From Gemmatimonadota bacterium (GTDB lineage: Bacteria; Gemmatimonadota; Gemmatimonadetes; Palauibacterales; Palauibacteraceae), in contig JAJDUL010000061.1 of the NCBI GenBank assembly GCA_022826685.1, positions 1 to 64,000 of the forward strand: a stretch of 64,000 bases of DNA. The letters run 5' to 3'. The notes under the pieces were generated by a model, which did not search any database, had not been told where the DNA came from, and saw only the letters and a program-made list of their open reading frames with translations. Below, piece after piece: positions 42,766 to 53,433 of the stretch. The position numbers and the translations under genes were made by a program. The stretch's first letter is position 1, and the number at the start of each line of letters is the position of its first letter.

Positions 42766-43428
42766 CTAGGTCACCTGGAACGTCACCCACTGGGAGACCC
42801 AGACCGCCGTGACCTTGTCGCGGTTCTTCGCGGGCGTGAACCGCATCTGCTGCACGACTTTCCCCGCCGCCTCGTCGAGCAGGCCGTTACCTGAGGAGGT
42901 CTTCACCTCGAAGTTCTCGACGGCTCCGCCTTCCGTCACGTAGAGCCAGAGTTCGACCCTGCCGCCGATGCCCGCATCCTTCAGCGTGCGCGGATACTCC
43001 CGCTGCAGGATCTGCTGAATCTCACCGCCGTTCAGCATTACGGGAGGCGTGTCGTACGCGATGAAGGACGGCCGGTCCGCCGGACTCCCGGTCTCGGGAG
43101 GCGGGGGCAGGGCGTTATCCGTCGTGAACGACTCGAACGTCGTTTCCGCGATCGTGATGTCCTCGGAGATGTCGACCGAAGCGACCCGCGGGGTGGCCGG
43201 ACGGGCGATCTGTTCCGGCGGCGGCGGGATCTTCACCTCGGGCGGCAACGCCACCGCCTCGATCTCATCGACCACGACGCCCAGGTCCGCCGCCTCGAAC
43301 GGGCGGACGAGGACGAACAGTCCGAAGTGGAGCGTGACGGCAACCAACAACCCGATCTGCGTCCAGTTGGTGCTCGCCCGCTTGAACTGATCGTTCGCGG
43401 TGAGCCGAATTCCGGTCTCTTCCATCAT
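42766..43428 (-). CDS. TonB-family energy transducer
   Basis: This 220-residue protein has one N-terminal transmembrane segment (about 24-42), a proline-rich periplasmic linker (P-P-P-P-E-Q near 67, P-P-P-P-E-T near 110) and a TonB C-terminal domain (about 135-220) with E-Y-P-R-T-L-K-D-A-G-I-G-G-R-V. It should transmit proton-motive force from ExbB/ExbD to outer-membrane receptors. There are two adjacent ATGs (43428, 43425); GGGAGAA precedes them. It is last in the exbB-exbD-exbD-tonB order and is followed by a terminator. No receptor gene is nearby. Confidence 0.92.
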   Translation of the reverse strand: MMEETGIRLTANDQFKRASTNWTQIGLLVAVTLHFGLFVLVRPFEAADLGVVVDEIEAVALPPEVKIPPPPEQIARPATPRVASVDISEDITIAETTFESFTTDNALPPPPETGSPADRPSFIAYDTPPVMLNGGEIQQILQREYPRTLKDAGIGGRVELWLYVTEGGAVENFEVKTSSGNGLLDEAAGKVVQQMRFTPAKNRDKVTAVWVSQWVTFQVT

Positions 43429-43469
43429 TTCTCTCCCGGTCTCCTGAAGCCCGTGGTGTGCTGCTGCTG

Positions 43470-43916
43470 CTAGCGCCGAGCGCGCATCGCGCGCTGCTCG
43501 AGTCGCGTGGCGAAGGTGACGCGCACCGCGCCGGACGCCTGCAGTTCTTCCGTAATCGTATTGATCTGCTGGTAAGGCACTTCGGAGTCGCCGCGAATCG
43601 CGATCACGAGTTCACGGTTCTCCGCGTAGATCGGCCGAACGGTCTCCGAGATGTCCTCGAACGGCGTCAGCACGTCGTTGATCCATACCGAACCGTCGCG
43701 CTGAACCCAGAGGTGGAGGATGTTCTGCCGTTTCTCGTCGATTTTCTCGGTGGCCTCGGCGGTCGTCCACTCGATCTGCCGGTTCCGGTCCTTCCGGAAG
43801 ACGGTCGTGACCATGAAGAAGATGAGAAGGAGGAAGGCGATGTCCGCCATCGAAGAGGTCGGGATCGACCCGTCCGACCCGGACTTTTTCTTGAAGCCGC
43901 TGTCCTTGATGGCCAT
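43470..43916 (-). CDS. ExbD/TolR-family protein (second copy)
   Basis: This 148-residue bitopic protein starts with a basic cytoplasmic tail, then I-P-T-S-S-M-A-D-I-A-F-L-L-L-I-F-F. In that stretch the Asp is the conserved protonatable residue of the ExbD/TolR transmembrane helix. A periplasmic domain follows. It is directly adjacent to the first exbD copy (stop and start abut at 43917/43916). The two copies share the transmembrane segment almost exactly and diverge in the periplasmic part, suggesting a heteromeric ExbD pair rather than a recent duplicate. Confidence 0.93.
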   Translation of the reverse strand: MAIKDSGFKKKSGSDGSIPTSSMADIAFLLLIFFMVTTVFRKDRNRQIEWTTAEATEKIDEKRQNILHLWVQRDGSVWINDVLTPFEDISETVRPIYAENRELVIAIRGDSEVPYQQINTITEELQASGAVRVTFATRLEQRAMRARR

Positions 43917-44339
43917 CTAGTTCTCCATCTCCTGTAGCGAGATTCGCTCGGCGCCCGCCAGCTTCACTTCATCGAGCACGTTGACCATGTGACGGTAGGG
44001 CGCGTTGGGGTGGGTCTGAATGGCGGCGATGAGATTCTCGTTGCCCGCCAGTTCGGTGCGCAGGATGTTCGCCACCTGCGTGTGCGCCACGACCTGTTCC
44101 TGTTCGCTCTCGCCCCGGCGCACGATGACGCGGCCGTCAGGCTGCACGATGAAGAAGATCAGGTTCCGCCCCGAAACATCCTGCTCCTCGGCCTGCTCCG
44201 GGAGCACGATCGGCAGTCCCCGTTCCTCGTTGAACACTGTCGTCGTGAGGAAGAAGACCAGGAGGAGGAACGCGATGTCCGCCATCGAAGAGGTCGGGAT
44301 CTCGTCCGACACCTTCTGCTTGCGTTTCATGATCGCCAT
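43917..44339 (-). CDS. ExbD/TolR-family protein (first copy)
   Basis: This 140-residue protein has the ExbD signature I-P-T-S-S-M-A-D-I-A-F-L-L-L-V-F-F. A lysine-rich N-terminal tail (K-R-K-Q-K) precedes it and a periplasmic beta domain follows it. With ExbB it forms the proton channel that energises TonB. The ATG is at 44339. The 45-base gap to exbB contains no promoter-like element, so co-transcription with exbB is likely. Confidence 0.93.
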   Translation of the reverse strand: MAIMKRKQKVSDEIPTSSMADIAFLLLVFFLTTTVFNEERGLPIVLPEQAEEQDVSGRNLIFFIVQPDGRVIVRRGESEQEQVVAHTQVANILRTELAGNENLIAAIQTHPNAPYRHMVNVLDEVKLAGAERISLQEMEN

Positions 44340-44384
44340 TGTCGATTTCCTTCTCCGTTTGTCCCGAGGTACGACCCGGGCTCG

Positions 44385-45050
44385 TCAGCCCGCCCGCGCG
44401 CCGCGGTCCTCGAGGTCCCAGATAAGCCCGAGCACCTCCTGCGCCCCTTCCTCCATGTCGAGGATGAGACGATCGATGCGGGTGACGAAAAAGTTGTAGC
44501 CGATGTTGACGGGGATCGCGATCGAGAGCCCGGTGGCGGTCGTGATGAGCGCCACCTTGATGCCGCCGGCGACGAGCCCCGGCTCGACCTGTCCCGCGAT
44601 TTCGATGGCCTGGAAGGCGAGGATCATTCCGATCACGGTTCCGAGGAAGCCCAGCATGGGGGCGACGTTGGCGATCGTGCCCAGGACCGTGAGGCCGCGC
44701 TCGAGGAAGTCGAGCTCGATCACGCCCGTCGTGGCGATGGCCTTCTGGATGTCCTTGCCGTCGGAGCGCGACTCGCTGCCGCGGTCGCGGAGCCGGCGCA
44801 GACCGGCGAGGAGGATCGCGGCGACGGGTCCTCGCGTCTCCTCGGCCGTCGTAATCGCTTCGCCGAGACGGCCGCTCACCCCGAGGTTCTCGATCTCGTC
44901 GAGCAGTTTCCTCGAATCGCGGTGGGCGATCCAGAGCGTCCACGCCTTGGCGAGCATCACGCCGATCGCGATCAGCGAGCAGAGGACGAGGGGGTACATC
45001 ATGAACCCGCCATCGGTGAACAGAGTCAGCAACTCGTACTGATTGCCCAT
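44385..45050 (-). CDS. MotA/TolQ/ExbB proton-channel family protein
   Basis: This 221-residue integral membrane protein has three hydrophobic segments: an N-terminal helix (about 15-35), then two after a cytoplasmic loop (about 118-148 and 158-188). It contains the family core L-G-F-L-G-T-V-I-G-M-I and G-I-K-V-A-L-I-T-T-A-T-G-L, where the Thr in the last helix lines the proton path. It works with ExbD/TolR. The gene set could serve a TonB or a Tol-like role. The TonB domain protein downstream favours ExbB, and no tolA, tolB or pal gene is present here. The start is ATG 45050, 59 bases after cdaA. Confidence 0.92.
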   Translation of the reverse strand: MGNQYELLTLFTDGGFMMYPLVLCSLIAIGVMLAKAWTLWIAHRDSRKLLDEIENLGVSGRLGEAITTAEETRGPVAAILLAGLRRLRDRGSESRSDGKDIQKAIATTGVIELDFLERGLTVLGTIANVAPMLGFLGTVIGMILAFQAIEIAGQVEPGLVAGGIKVALITTATGLSIAIPVNIGYNFFVTRIDRLILDMEEGAQEVLGLIWDLEDRGARAG

Positions 45051-45109
45051 ATCGCCTGCCCGTGAGGGATTTGTCGCCCGATTCCCGGCCTGATCGTAAC
45101 TCGAAAAGT

Positions 45110-45979
45110 TTAGGGGACGGACGGAGCCTCGTCAAACCGTTTGGGTCCATCCGGCCGATCCGCGGACTCTGCGTCGAGATCCGCGCCGGGGCGGCCCAGT
45201 TCGGGCGCCGGGACGTCGGCCGCCAGATGGTCCCGAAGCTGCTGCGGCGCCAGGTTCCGGCGCAGGACGCCGCGACGGGCCAGCGAGATCTGGCTGGTCT
45301 CCTCGGACACGACGACGACGTACGCGTCGGTCTCCTCGGAGAGGCCAAGCGTGGCCCGGTGCCGGGTCCCCAGCGTCCGGTCGCTGAGGGGGTACTGCGT
45401 GAGCGGGAGATGGACGCCGGCGGCCACGATCTGCCCGTCGCGCACGACGACCGCCCCATCGTGGAGGGGCGACTTTGGCGTGAACAGAGACACGAGCAGG
45501 CTGGAGGACACATCGGCCCGGAGCCGCGTCCCGGTCTTCTCGATGTACTCCTCCAGGGACAGTTCGCGTTCGATCGCGATGATCGCCCCCGTCCGGGCGC
45601 GGGACAGCTCTTCCACCGCCTTCGCGATCTCATCCGCGACCGCCTCGCTCCGCTCCTGCAGCCGGGTCAGCGCGCTCAGCACGCGGCTTCGGCCAATCCG
45701 GGCGAGCGCGTTCCGCAACTCGGGGTGAAAGACGACGATGAGCGCGAAGGCGCCGTAGGTGAAAGCTTGCGAGAGAATGGACCGGATGAGGTCGAGGCTG
45801 AGCCATCCCGCCGCCGCGTAGACCGCCGCGAGGAGGACGAGGCCGAACAGCATCTGGAACGCCCGCGTGCCGGACCAGAGGATGAGCACCCGGTAGATGA
45901 GGACCGCGACGACGGTGATCTCGAAGACATCCAGAAGATCGATCTGCAGGAGGCGCAGGTAGTTCCAGAAGGCGTCCAT
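45110..45979 (-). CDS. cdaA: Diadenylate cyclase CdaA
   Basis: CdaA is the membrane-bound DAC-domain enzyme that makes c-di-AMP from two ATP. The 289-residue product has three N-terminal hydrophobic helices (about 16-34, 40-58, 68-84), then the DAC domain with the catalytic D-G-A motif (174-176, H-D-G-A-V-V-V) and R-H-R motif (206-208, T-R-H-R-A). Both are intact. A charged tail of about 45 residues follows. ATG 45979 shares a base with the folP stop (TGATG). The usual cdaR and glmM partners are not present; instead folP precedes it and exbB follows. Confidence 0.95.
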   Translation of the reverse strand: MDAFWNYLRLLQIDLLDVFEITVVAVLIYRVLILWSGTRAFQMLFGLVLLAAVYAAAGWLSLDLIRSILSQAFTYGAFALIVVFHPELRNALARIGRSRVLSALTRLQERSEAVADEIAKAVEELSRARTGAIIAIERELSLEEYIEKTGTRLRADVSSSLLVSLFTPKSPLHDGAVVVRDGQIVAAGVHLPLTQYPLSDRTLGTRHRATLGLSEETDAYVVVVSEETSQISLARRGVLRRNLAPQQLRDHLAADVPAPELGRPGADLDAESADRPDGPKRFDEAPSVP

Positions 45980-46905
45980 CACCTGCGGCCTCCAGCCGCG
46001 CGCGGGCGGGCGGGCGGGCGGGCACCGCGAACGCCGCGAACGTCGCCGGTCCGGCGGGCCTCGATCGCGCCGTCGACGTCGAGCGCCTGACGCATCTCGC
46101 GAACATCGTGCACGCGGAGCACATCGGCGCCGCGCCGCGCCGCGGCCAGACACGCCGCGACGGAGGCCGTGACGCGCTCGGCCGGCCCCACATCGAGCAG
46201 CGCCCCGAGAAAGGACTTGCGCGACGGACCGACCCACACCGGTGCTCCGAGCGACGCGATCTCGTCGAGCCGCGCCAGCAGCTCGAGATTGCCGTCCAGC
46301 GACTTGCCGAAGCCGATCCCCGGGTCGACCGCGATCTGATCCGGCTGGCAGCCCGCGTCGAGCGCCGCCCGTCGCGCGTCGGCGAGGGCGTCGCGGACCT
46401 CCGCCGCGACGTCGCCGTAGTCGGTGTCGAGCTGCATGGTTCGGGGTGTGCCGCGCATGTGCATGAGGACGAGCCCGACGCCCGTACGGGCCGCGAGCCC
46501 CGCAAGCGCCGGATCGGCGCGCAGGGCTGTCACGTCGTTGATCGCCGAGGCGCCCGCGTCCACCGCCCGCTCCGCCACCTCGAGCTTGTGGGTGTCCACG
46601 GAGACGGGGATCGGGAGGTCACGCAGTCCGCGGAGCACCGGTTCGAGCCGGGCCCACTCCTCCTCCGCCGGCACCGGGTCGGCGCCGGGGCGGGTGGACT
46701 CGGCCCCGATATCGAGGATCGCCGCTCCCTCTTCCGCGATCTGCCGGCCCCGCGCGATCGCCTTCCGAGGCTCGTCGAACCGGCCGCCATCCGAAAACGA
46801 ATCGGGCGTGACGTTCAGTATCCCCGCGATCACGGGCGATTCCAGGGAGATCTCGCGATCGCCCGTCCGCCAGGTGCGCGCCGGCCCGACCGCCGAGAGC
46901 CCCAT
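45979..46905 (-). CDS. folP: Dihydropteroate synthase
   Basis: FolP condenses p-aminobenzoate with dihydropterin pyrophosphate in folate synthesis and is the target of sulfonamides. The 308-residue TIM-barrel protein shows L-N-V-T-P-D-S-F-S-D-G-G, D-I-G-A-E-S-T-R-P-G, V-S-V-D-T-H-K, D-P-G-I-G-F-G-K-S and V-G-P-S-R-K-S-F-L-G, all substrate-binding motifs. It ends with an Arg/Pro-rich tail. ATG 46905 is the first ATG after the ftsH stop; no good Shine-Dalgarno is seen. ftsH-folP is a known linkage. A pabA/trpG gene lies 13 kb away in the window. Confidence 0.95.
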   Translation of the reverse strand: MGLSAVGPARTWRTGDREISLESPVIAGILNVTPDSFSDGGRFDEPRKAIARGRQIAEEGAAILDIGAESTRPGADPVPAEEEWARLEPVLRGLRDLPIPVSVDTHKLEVAERAVDAGASAINDVTALRADPALAGLAARTGVGLVLMHMRGTPRTMQLDTDYGDVAAEVRDALADARRAALDAGCQPDQIAVDPGIGFGKSLDGNLELLARLDEIASLGAPVWVGPSRKSFLGALLDVGPAERVTASVAACLAAARRGADVLRVHDVREMRQALDVDGAIEARRTGDVRGVRGARPPARPRAAGGRR

Positions 46906-46939
46906 CCGCGCGCCGCGCCCCGTCAGCCCCGTCAGCCCG

Positions 46940-48940
<2,001 letters not shown>

Positions 48941-49001
48941 TTTGATCTATTCCGACCTGTTCCGGCTCCGATGTCTCGCCCGAGACCGTCCCGCGTACAA
49001 C

Positions 49002-49565
49002 TCACGTACGGGGACACGCGATGAACGGAAGGTGACGAAAATCCTCCCCATGATCCAATCCATACCCCACAAGGAACTCATTTGGTGCATTGAAGCCAAC
49101 CCACCGCGGCTCCCACTCGAGATCCGGCGCGATGCGCTTGTGGAGGAGCGCGCAGATCTCGAGAGACGCGGGACCTCGATCGGCGATCCCGCCGCACAGC
49201 TGGTTCAGCGTGGTGCCGCTGTCGACGATGTCCTCGATGATGATGATGTGCCGACCGGCCATCGGGGCCCGCGGGTCGTAGAGCAGTTCCACGCTGCCCG
49301 AACTCTTCATGCCCTTGCCGTAGCTCGACGCGACGAGGAAGTCGACCTGCAGCGGACGCCGGATCTGGCGGACCAGGTCGCCGAGGAACACGAACGATCC
49401 CTTGAGCAGTCCGAGCAGCAGGATGTCGGCGTCCGGCGGGTACGCGGCGGTGATCTCCGCTCCCATGCCGGCGACGCGGGCCGCGATTTCCGTCGCGGAG
49501 TAGACGATGCGCCCGAGGGGCTCGCCCCCGGTGTACTCCGCGAACTCACGTTCCGCGGCGCTCAT
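49002..49565 (-). CDS. hpt: Hypoxanthine phosphoribosyltransferase
   Basis: Hpt salvages hypoxanthine and guanine to IMP and GMP using PRPP. The 187-residue product has the PRPP-binding loop I-I-I-E-D-I-V-D-S-G-T-T-L, S-S-Y-G-K-G-M-K-S-S-G, and an F-V-G-F-N-A-P-N-E-F-like C-terminal base-recognition region (here W-V-G-F-N-A-P-N-E-F-L-V-G-Y). ATG 49565 lies inside the end of tilS (20-base overlap). A TTG at 49595 would add ten residues. Neither has a strong Shine-Dalgarno. Confidence 0.94.
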   Translation of the reverse strand: MSAAEREFAEYTGGEPLGRIVYSATEIAARVAGMGAEITAAYPPDADILLLGLLKGSFVFLGDLVRQIRRPLQVDFLVASSYGKGMKSSGSVELLYDPRAPMAGRHIIIIEDIVDSGTTLNQLCGGIADRGPASLEICALLHKRIAPDLEWEPRWVGFNAPNEFLVGYGLDHGEDFRHLPFIACPRT

Positions 49566-50991
49566 CGTGCCGGTCCCGGCGCTCTGTGAATCCAATGGCG
49601 AACCACGCTCCTCCGGAGTCGACCGGTTCCACCGCCGCCCGGGAGTGTCCGGCTACCCAGAGCACCCTTCGGTCGGCGTCCACGACGACCGGCACCCCCG
49701 AACGATCCGAGGCCGGCACGCGGCGCTCCATCAGCAGCTTCGCGACCTTTCGCGACCCGGCCCGCGTGCGGATCCGGTCTCCGGGTTGCGGCCCCCGTAC
49801 GCGGATCGGGAACCGGACCCTGTCGACGGGGAAGGCGGTCGCCCAGCGCTCCGTGCCCTCGAGGGCGCTCCAGCGCACCTCGTAGGCGATGCCGCCGACG
49901 CGGATCGCCCCCCGGCCAGCCCGCCGCGCCCGCGTCCGGTCGATGTCGAGTTCGCGGTCGAGCGGCACCTCTCGCTCGCGTCGCACATGAATCCGATCGA
50001 ACTCCCGTTCGACCCGCAGGCCCGCCGCGATGTCCACTCCGCGTCCGCTCTCCCCCATGCGTACGAAGGCCGCGCCCGTCCGGGTTCCGCGCCGGGACAC
50101 CCGGAAACCCATGTCCCGGGCGACGTGCCGCAACATGCGTCCGCGAGCCGCCCGATCATACCCCAGCAATCGGGACCGGGCAATTTGCGCTCCGTCCGCG
50201 CTTTCCCGGCATCCCGCAGCGGAGAGGAGCCGCCGGGCGGCCGCTTCCAGCCCGCCTTCGGCGACCAGGGCGTTCCGTCCGAGTTCCGCCAGCAGCCGGC
50301 GGACGGACGGCTCCTCGACGGCCAGCGCGGGGAGCAGTCCGTGCCGCACCCGCGAGCGGCGGTAGCGGGGATTCCGGTTTGCCGGGTCTTCCTCCCACTC
50401 CCGTCCCGTCACCCGCAGGTAGCCTCTCAGCTCCTCGCGGGCGAAGCCGAGCAGCGGACGCACGAATGCGCCGCGGCGCGCGGGGATGCCGGCCAGCCCG
50501 CGAAAGCCGGGGCCGCGCAGGAGGTTCAGCAACACCGTCTCCATGTGGTCGTCGCGCTGGTGCGCGAGGGCCACGCGATCCGCCCCGGCCCGGCGCCGCG
50601 CCTCGGCCAGGAACGCATATCGGGCCGCCCGCCACTCCGCCGGGCCACCCGCGAGTCCGTTCGTCCCGCCCACGTCGCACGGCACTCCGGCCCGGCGGCA
50701 CAGTTCCGCCGCCCTCGAGGCCCACGCGGCGCTTTCCGGCCGGAGTCCATGATCGAAGTGGGCCGCGCGCAGCTTGAGCGGCCAGGATTCGCCCAGCGCG
50801 CGGAGGAGATGCAGGAGCGCGAGCGAGTCAGATCCGCCGGAGAAGGCCACGAGAACGCGCGAGCCTCGCGGCAGAAGCTCCGGAGCCGCCCGGAGCACAC
50901 CCCGCAGGCGCGCGGCCACGCCGGCGCCCGGAGCTGACGGGGCTTCGGCGCGGGGCGTCAGGACTCTCCGTGAGGGGGGCGGTCGCGCCAC
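49546..50991 (-). CDS. tilS: tRNA(Ile)-lysidine synthase
   Basis: TilS modifies C34 of tRNA-Ile(CAU) to lysidine so that it reads AUA and is charged with isoleucine. The product (up to 481 residues) has the N-type PP-loop V-A-F-S-G-G-S-D-S near residue 48, H-F-D-H-G-L-R, A-L-A-H-Q-R-D-D-H-M-E-T, and a C-terminal domain with G-D-R-I-R-T-R-A-G-S-R-K-V-A-K-L-L-M-E. The furthest start is GTG 50991, which overlaps the small gene upstream by 34 bases. A later GTG before A-A-R-L-R-G-V is also possible. It is functionally linked to ileS, which lies 10 kb away. Confidence 0.93.
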   Translation of the reverse strand: MARPPPSRRVLTPRAEAPSAPGAGVAARLRGVLRAAPELLPRGSRVLVAFSGGSDSLALLHLLRALGESWPLKLRAAHFDHGLRPESAAWASRAAELCRRAGVPCDVGGTNGLAGGPAEWRAARYAFLAEARRRAGADRVALAHQRDDHMETVLLNLLRGPGFRGLAGIPARRGAFVRPLLGFAREELRGYLRVTGREWEEDPANRNPRYRRSRVRHGLLPALAVEEPSVRRLLAELGRNALVAEGGLEAAARRLLSAAGCRESADGAQIARSRLLGYDRAARGRMLRHVARDMGFRVSRRGTRTGAAFVRMGESGRGVDIAAGLRVEREFDRIHVRREREVPLDRELDIDRTRARRAGRGAIRVGGIAYEVRWSALEGTERWATAFPVDRVRFPIRVRGPQPGDRIRTRAGSRKVAKLLMERRVPASDRSGVPVVVDADRRVLWVAGHSRAAVEPVDSGGAWFAIGFTERRDRHDERRGT

Positions 50992-51209
50992 GCCGCCGGG
51001 CCGCGGCGGAAGTCCAGTTGCTCGGCCACGGAGACGCCGAACTTCGGTCGCGCCGGCAACTCCCCGAAGGCGATCTCCGGCCGGGAGTCGGGAGAGGGGT
51101 CCGCGGAGGCCGGCCCGGATCGGCCGAGCTTGCGCCCGTGCTCCCAGACGCGATCCCGCCCGGCGACGTATGCGCGCAGAGCGCCCGTGACGTCCTTCGA
51201 TCCGCTCAA
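50958..51209 (-). CDS. Small conserved-position protein, unknown
   Basis: This is an 83-residue open frame between frr and tilS. It starts with a TTG that overlaps the frr stop (TTGA) and ends inside the tilS start. The sequence is hydrophilic with a mixed-charge N-terminal helix (L-R-A-Y-V-A-G-R-D-R-V-W-E-H-G-R-K-L) and a Pro-rich middle. It contains no known domain that I recognise, no signal and no cysteine. It is supported by the overlap pattern shared with real genes here and by an ordinary amino-acid composition, but it could be a chance frame. Confidence 0.45.
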   Translation of the reverse strand: MSGSKDVTGALRAYVAGRDRVWEHGRKLGRSGPASADPSPDSRPEIAFGELPARPKFGVSVAEQLDFRRGPAAWRDRPPHGES

Positions 51210-51763
51210 ACCTCCATCACCTCCGCTTCCCTGCGCGCCAGCATCGTGTCGATCTTCTTCACGTATTCGTCGGTATGCGTCTGGACTTCGCCCATCGTGC
51301 GGCGGGCGATGTCCTCACCGACCTCCCCGTCCCGCTGCATCTTCAGGAGCCGGTCCCGCGCCTCGTGCCTCGCGTGCCGGATCGAGACCCGCCCCTCCTC
51401 CGCCATCCGGTGGAGGATCTTGACGAATTCGCGCCGGCGCTCCTCGGTCAGCGGAGGAATGGGGACCCGGACGACGGCGCCGTCCACCGAAGGGTTGAGC
51501 CCAAGGTCGCCGCTCTGGATCGCCCGCGCGACATCCCGGGCGATGTTCGGGTCGTACGGCTGCACCAGGAGCATCGTCGGCTCGGGGGCGCTGACGTTCG
51601 CCACCTGCCGCAACTGCACGATCGATCCGTACGCCTCGACCCTCACGCCGTCGAGGATCGCCGTCGTCGCCTTGCCCGTACGAACGGTGGCGAATTCCCG
51701 CGCGATCGCTTCGATCGCACTTTCCATCGCCAGGACCGCATTCTCCAGCGTCTCCTCCGGCAC
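51206..51763 (-). CDS. frr: Ribosome recycling factor
   Basis: RRF splits post-termination ribosomes with EF-G. The 185-residue protein is the usual length and shows V-R-T-G-K-A, L-D-G-V-R-V-E-A-Y-G, L-L-V-Q-P-Y-D, N-P-S-V-D-G-A-V-V-R-V-P-I-P-P-L-T-E-E-R-R and the long C-terminal helix. GTG 51763 has GGAGGGG in front. The pyrH-frr order is conserved. The stop overlaps the start of the small gene. Confidence 0.97.
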   Translation of the reverse strand: MPEETLENAVLAMESAIEAIAREFATVRTGKATTAILDGVRVEAYGSIVQLRQVANVSAPEPTMLLVQPYDPNIARDVARAIQSGDLGLNPSVDGAVVRVPIPPLTEERRREFVKILHRMAEEGRVSIRHARHEARDRLLKMQRDGEVGEDIARRTMGEVQTHTDEYVKKIDTMLARREAEVMEV

Positions 51764-51791
51764 CGTCCCCTCCGATCAAAGGCCCTAATGC

Positions 51792-52517
51792 CTACGCGAC
51801 GAGGGTTCCGATCCTCTCGCCTTGCAACGCTGCCAGGATTGCACCCGGCCGCTTGATGTTCAAGACGACGATGGGCAGCGAGTTGTCCTTGCACAGGGAG
51901 ATCGCCGCCGCGTCCATGACGCCGAGTTCGCGGGTCATCACCTCGAGATAGCCGATCTCGTCGATAAGCGAGGCATCCGGGTCGGTCTCCGGGTCCGCCG
52001 TGTACACGCCGTCGACCCGCGTCGCTTTCATGATCACGTCGGCTTCCATCTCGATCGCCCGGAGCACGGCCGCCGTATCGGTGGAAAAATACGGGTTTCC
52101 CGTACCTCCCGCGAAGATCACGACCCTTCTCTTCTCGAGATGGCGCAGCGCGCGGCGCCGAATGTAGGGCTCCGCGAGTTCCTCCATCCGGATGGCGGAC
52201 ATCACCCGCGTCTCCACGCCGGACTGTTCGAGCATGTCCTGGAGCGCCATCGCGTTGATCACGGTCGCGAGCATGCCCATGTAATCCGCGCTGACCCGAT
52301 CCATGCCGCGCGCGCTCGCCACCGTGCCGCGCATGATGTTGCCGCCGCCCACGACGAGCCCGAGGCTCACGCCGCTCCGGTGGACGCGACGGATTTCGTG
52401 CGTGAGTTTCTCGATGACCGGGGGGTCGATGCCGAACCCCCGGTTCCCGGCGAGCGACTCGCCGGAGAGCTTCACGAGAGCGCGGCGATACTTCAGGTCG
52501 CCCGCGCCCCCGGGCAT
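51792..52517 (-). CDS. pyrH: UMP kinase
   Basis: This hexameric bacterial UMP kinase of the amino-acid-kinase fold makes UDP. The 241-residue product shows V-K-L-S-G-E-S-L near residue 15, [30 protein letters not shown] and A-T-R-V-D-G-V-Y. It lies between tsf and frr as in most bacteria. ATG 52517 is 14 bases after the tsf stop. Confidence 0.97.
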   Translation of the reverse strand: MPGGAGDLKYRRALVKLSGESLAGNRGFGIDPPVIEKLTHEIRRVHRSGVSLGLVVGGGNIMRGTVASARGMDRVSADYMGMLATVINAMALQDMLEQSGVETRVMSAIRMEELAEPYIRRRALRHLEKRRVVIFAGGTGNPYFSTDTAAVLRAIEMEADVIMKATRVDGVYTADPETDPDASLIDEIGYLEVMTRELGVMDAAAISLCKDNSLPIVVLNIKRPGAILAALQGERIGTLVA

Positions 52518-52531
52518 CCGGTCTGCGGAAC

Positions 52532-53389
52532 TCAGCCGCCCACCTCGAAGCGGACGAACCGCCGAACCGCCAGGTCCTCTCCCGCCTTGCGCAGAACGTC
52601 CTTCACCGTCAGGTCCGGATCCCGCACGTAGGCCTGCCAGAGGAGCGCGTTCTCCTCATAGAACTTGCGCATGCGGCCCTCCACGATCTTCTCCGTGATC
52701 GAGGCCGGCTTGCCCTGCTCCAGCGCCTGTTCGGTCAGCAGCTTGCGTTCGCGTTCGACCTCCGCCTCGGGAATGTCGTCCGGCGACACGCCGCGGGGAT
52801 TCGTGGCCGCGGCATGCATCGCGACCCCGCGGGCCGCCTCGGTCGCGGCATCTCCGGAGTCCGAAACCTCCAGCAGCACGCCGATGCGATTCCCGAAGTG
52901 GACGTAGGATGCGAAGGCCCCGTGCGCGCCGAGATCATAACGCACGGCGCGTCCGACCTGGATGTTCTCTCCGACCTGGACCCGCAGTTCGTTGAGGCGG
53001 CTCTCGATCGCCTCTCCCCCCTCGAGCTGAAGCAGAGCCGCACCCTGCACGGTCTCCCCGTCCGGCACCGGGAGGTCGAGCAGCCGGTCCGCCAAATCCC
53101 GCGAGAAGTCCTCAAACGCCTCGCTGCGCGCGACGAAGTCCGTTTCGCTCAGCACTTCGACCATCGAAGCGGACGCGTCGCGCATCGCGATGCGGATCGT
53201 GCCCTCCGAAACCGCGCGCGCCACGCGCTTCGCCGCCTTCGCCGCGCCCGCCTTTCTGAGCAGGTCCACGGCCCGCTCCGTATCTCCGTCCGATTCGATG
53301 AGCGCGCGCTTGCAGTCCATCATCCCGGCGCCTGTCCGGTCGCGGAGAGCCTTCACCGCCCCGGCCGTGATCTGCGTCATGGTTTCCAT
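52532..53389 (-). CDS. tsf: Elongation factor Ts
   Basis: EF-Ts exchanges GDP for GTP on EF-Tu. The 285-residue product has the N-terminal UBA-like segment [16 protein letters not shown] with the T-D-F-V-A-R motif, and a full-length core. The C-terminus is compatible with direct EF-Tu contact. Two ATGs compete: 53389 (only two bases after AAGGAG) and 53380 (eleven bases after it). The start is therefore uncertain by three codons. An intrinsic terminator ends 12 bases upstream of the first ATG (see 53401-53427). Confidence 0.96.
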   Translation of the reverse strand: METMTQITAGAVKALRDRTGAGMMDCKRALIESDGDTERAVDLLRKAGAAKAAKRVARAVSEGTIRIAMRDASASMVEVLSETDFVARSEAFEDFSRDLADRLLDLPVPDGETVQGAALLQLEGGEAIESRLNELRVQVGENIQVGRAVRYDLGAHGAFASYVHFGNRIGVLLEVSDSGDAATEAARGVAMHAAATNPRGVSPDDIPEAEVERERKLLTEQALEQGKPASITEKIVEGRMRKFYEENALLWQAYVRDPDLTVKDVLRKAGEDLAVRRFVRFEVGG

Positions 53390-53400
53390 ATCTCCTTGCC

Positions 53401-53427
53401 AAAAAAAAGGGCCACCGAAGTGGCCCC
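53401..53427 (-). terminator. Intrinsic terminator/attenuator between rpsB and tsf
   Basis: On the minus strand GGGCCAC-TTCG-GTGGCCC forms a 7-bp stem with a tetraloop, followed by eight T residues (53408-53401). It begins seven bases after the rpsB stop, and its T-tract touches the tsf ribosome binding site. No room remains for a promoter between it and tsf, so tsf must be reached by read-through. Confidence 0.9.
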
Positions 53428-53433
53428 TTGCGG

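Noticed and set aside
45051-45109. Promoter for exbB in the gap after cdaA (TACGAT as a -10 box)
   Set aside because: No -35 hexamer is found at 16-18 bases, so the element is no better than chance.
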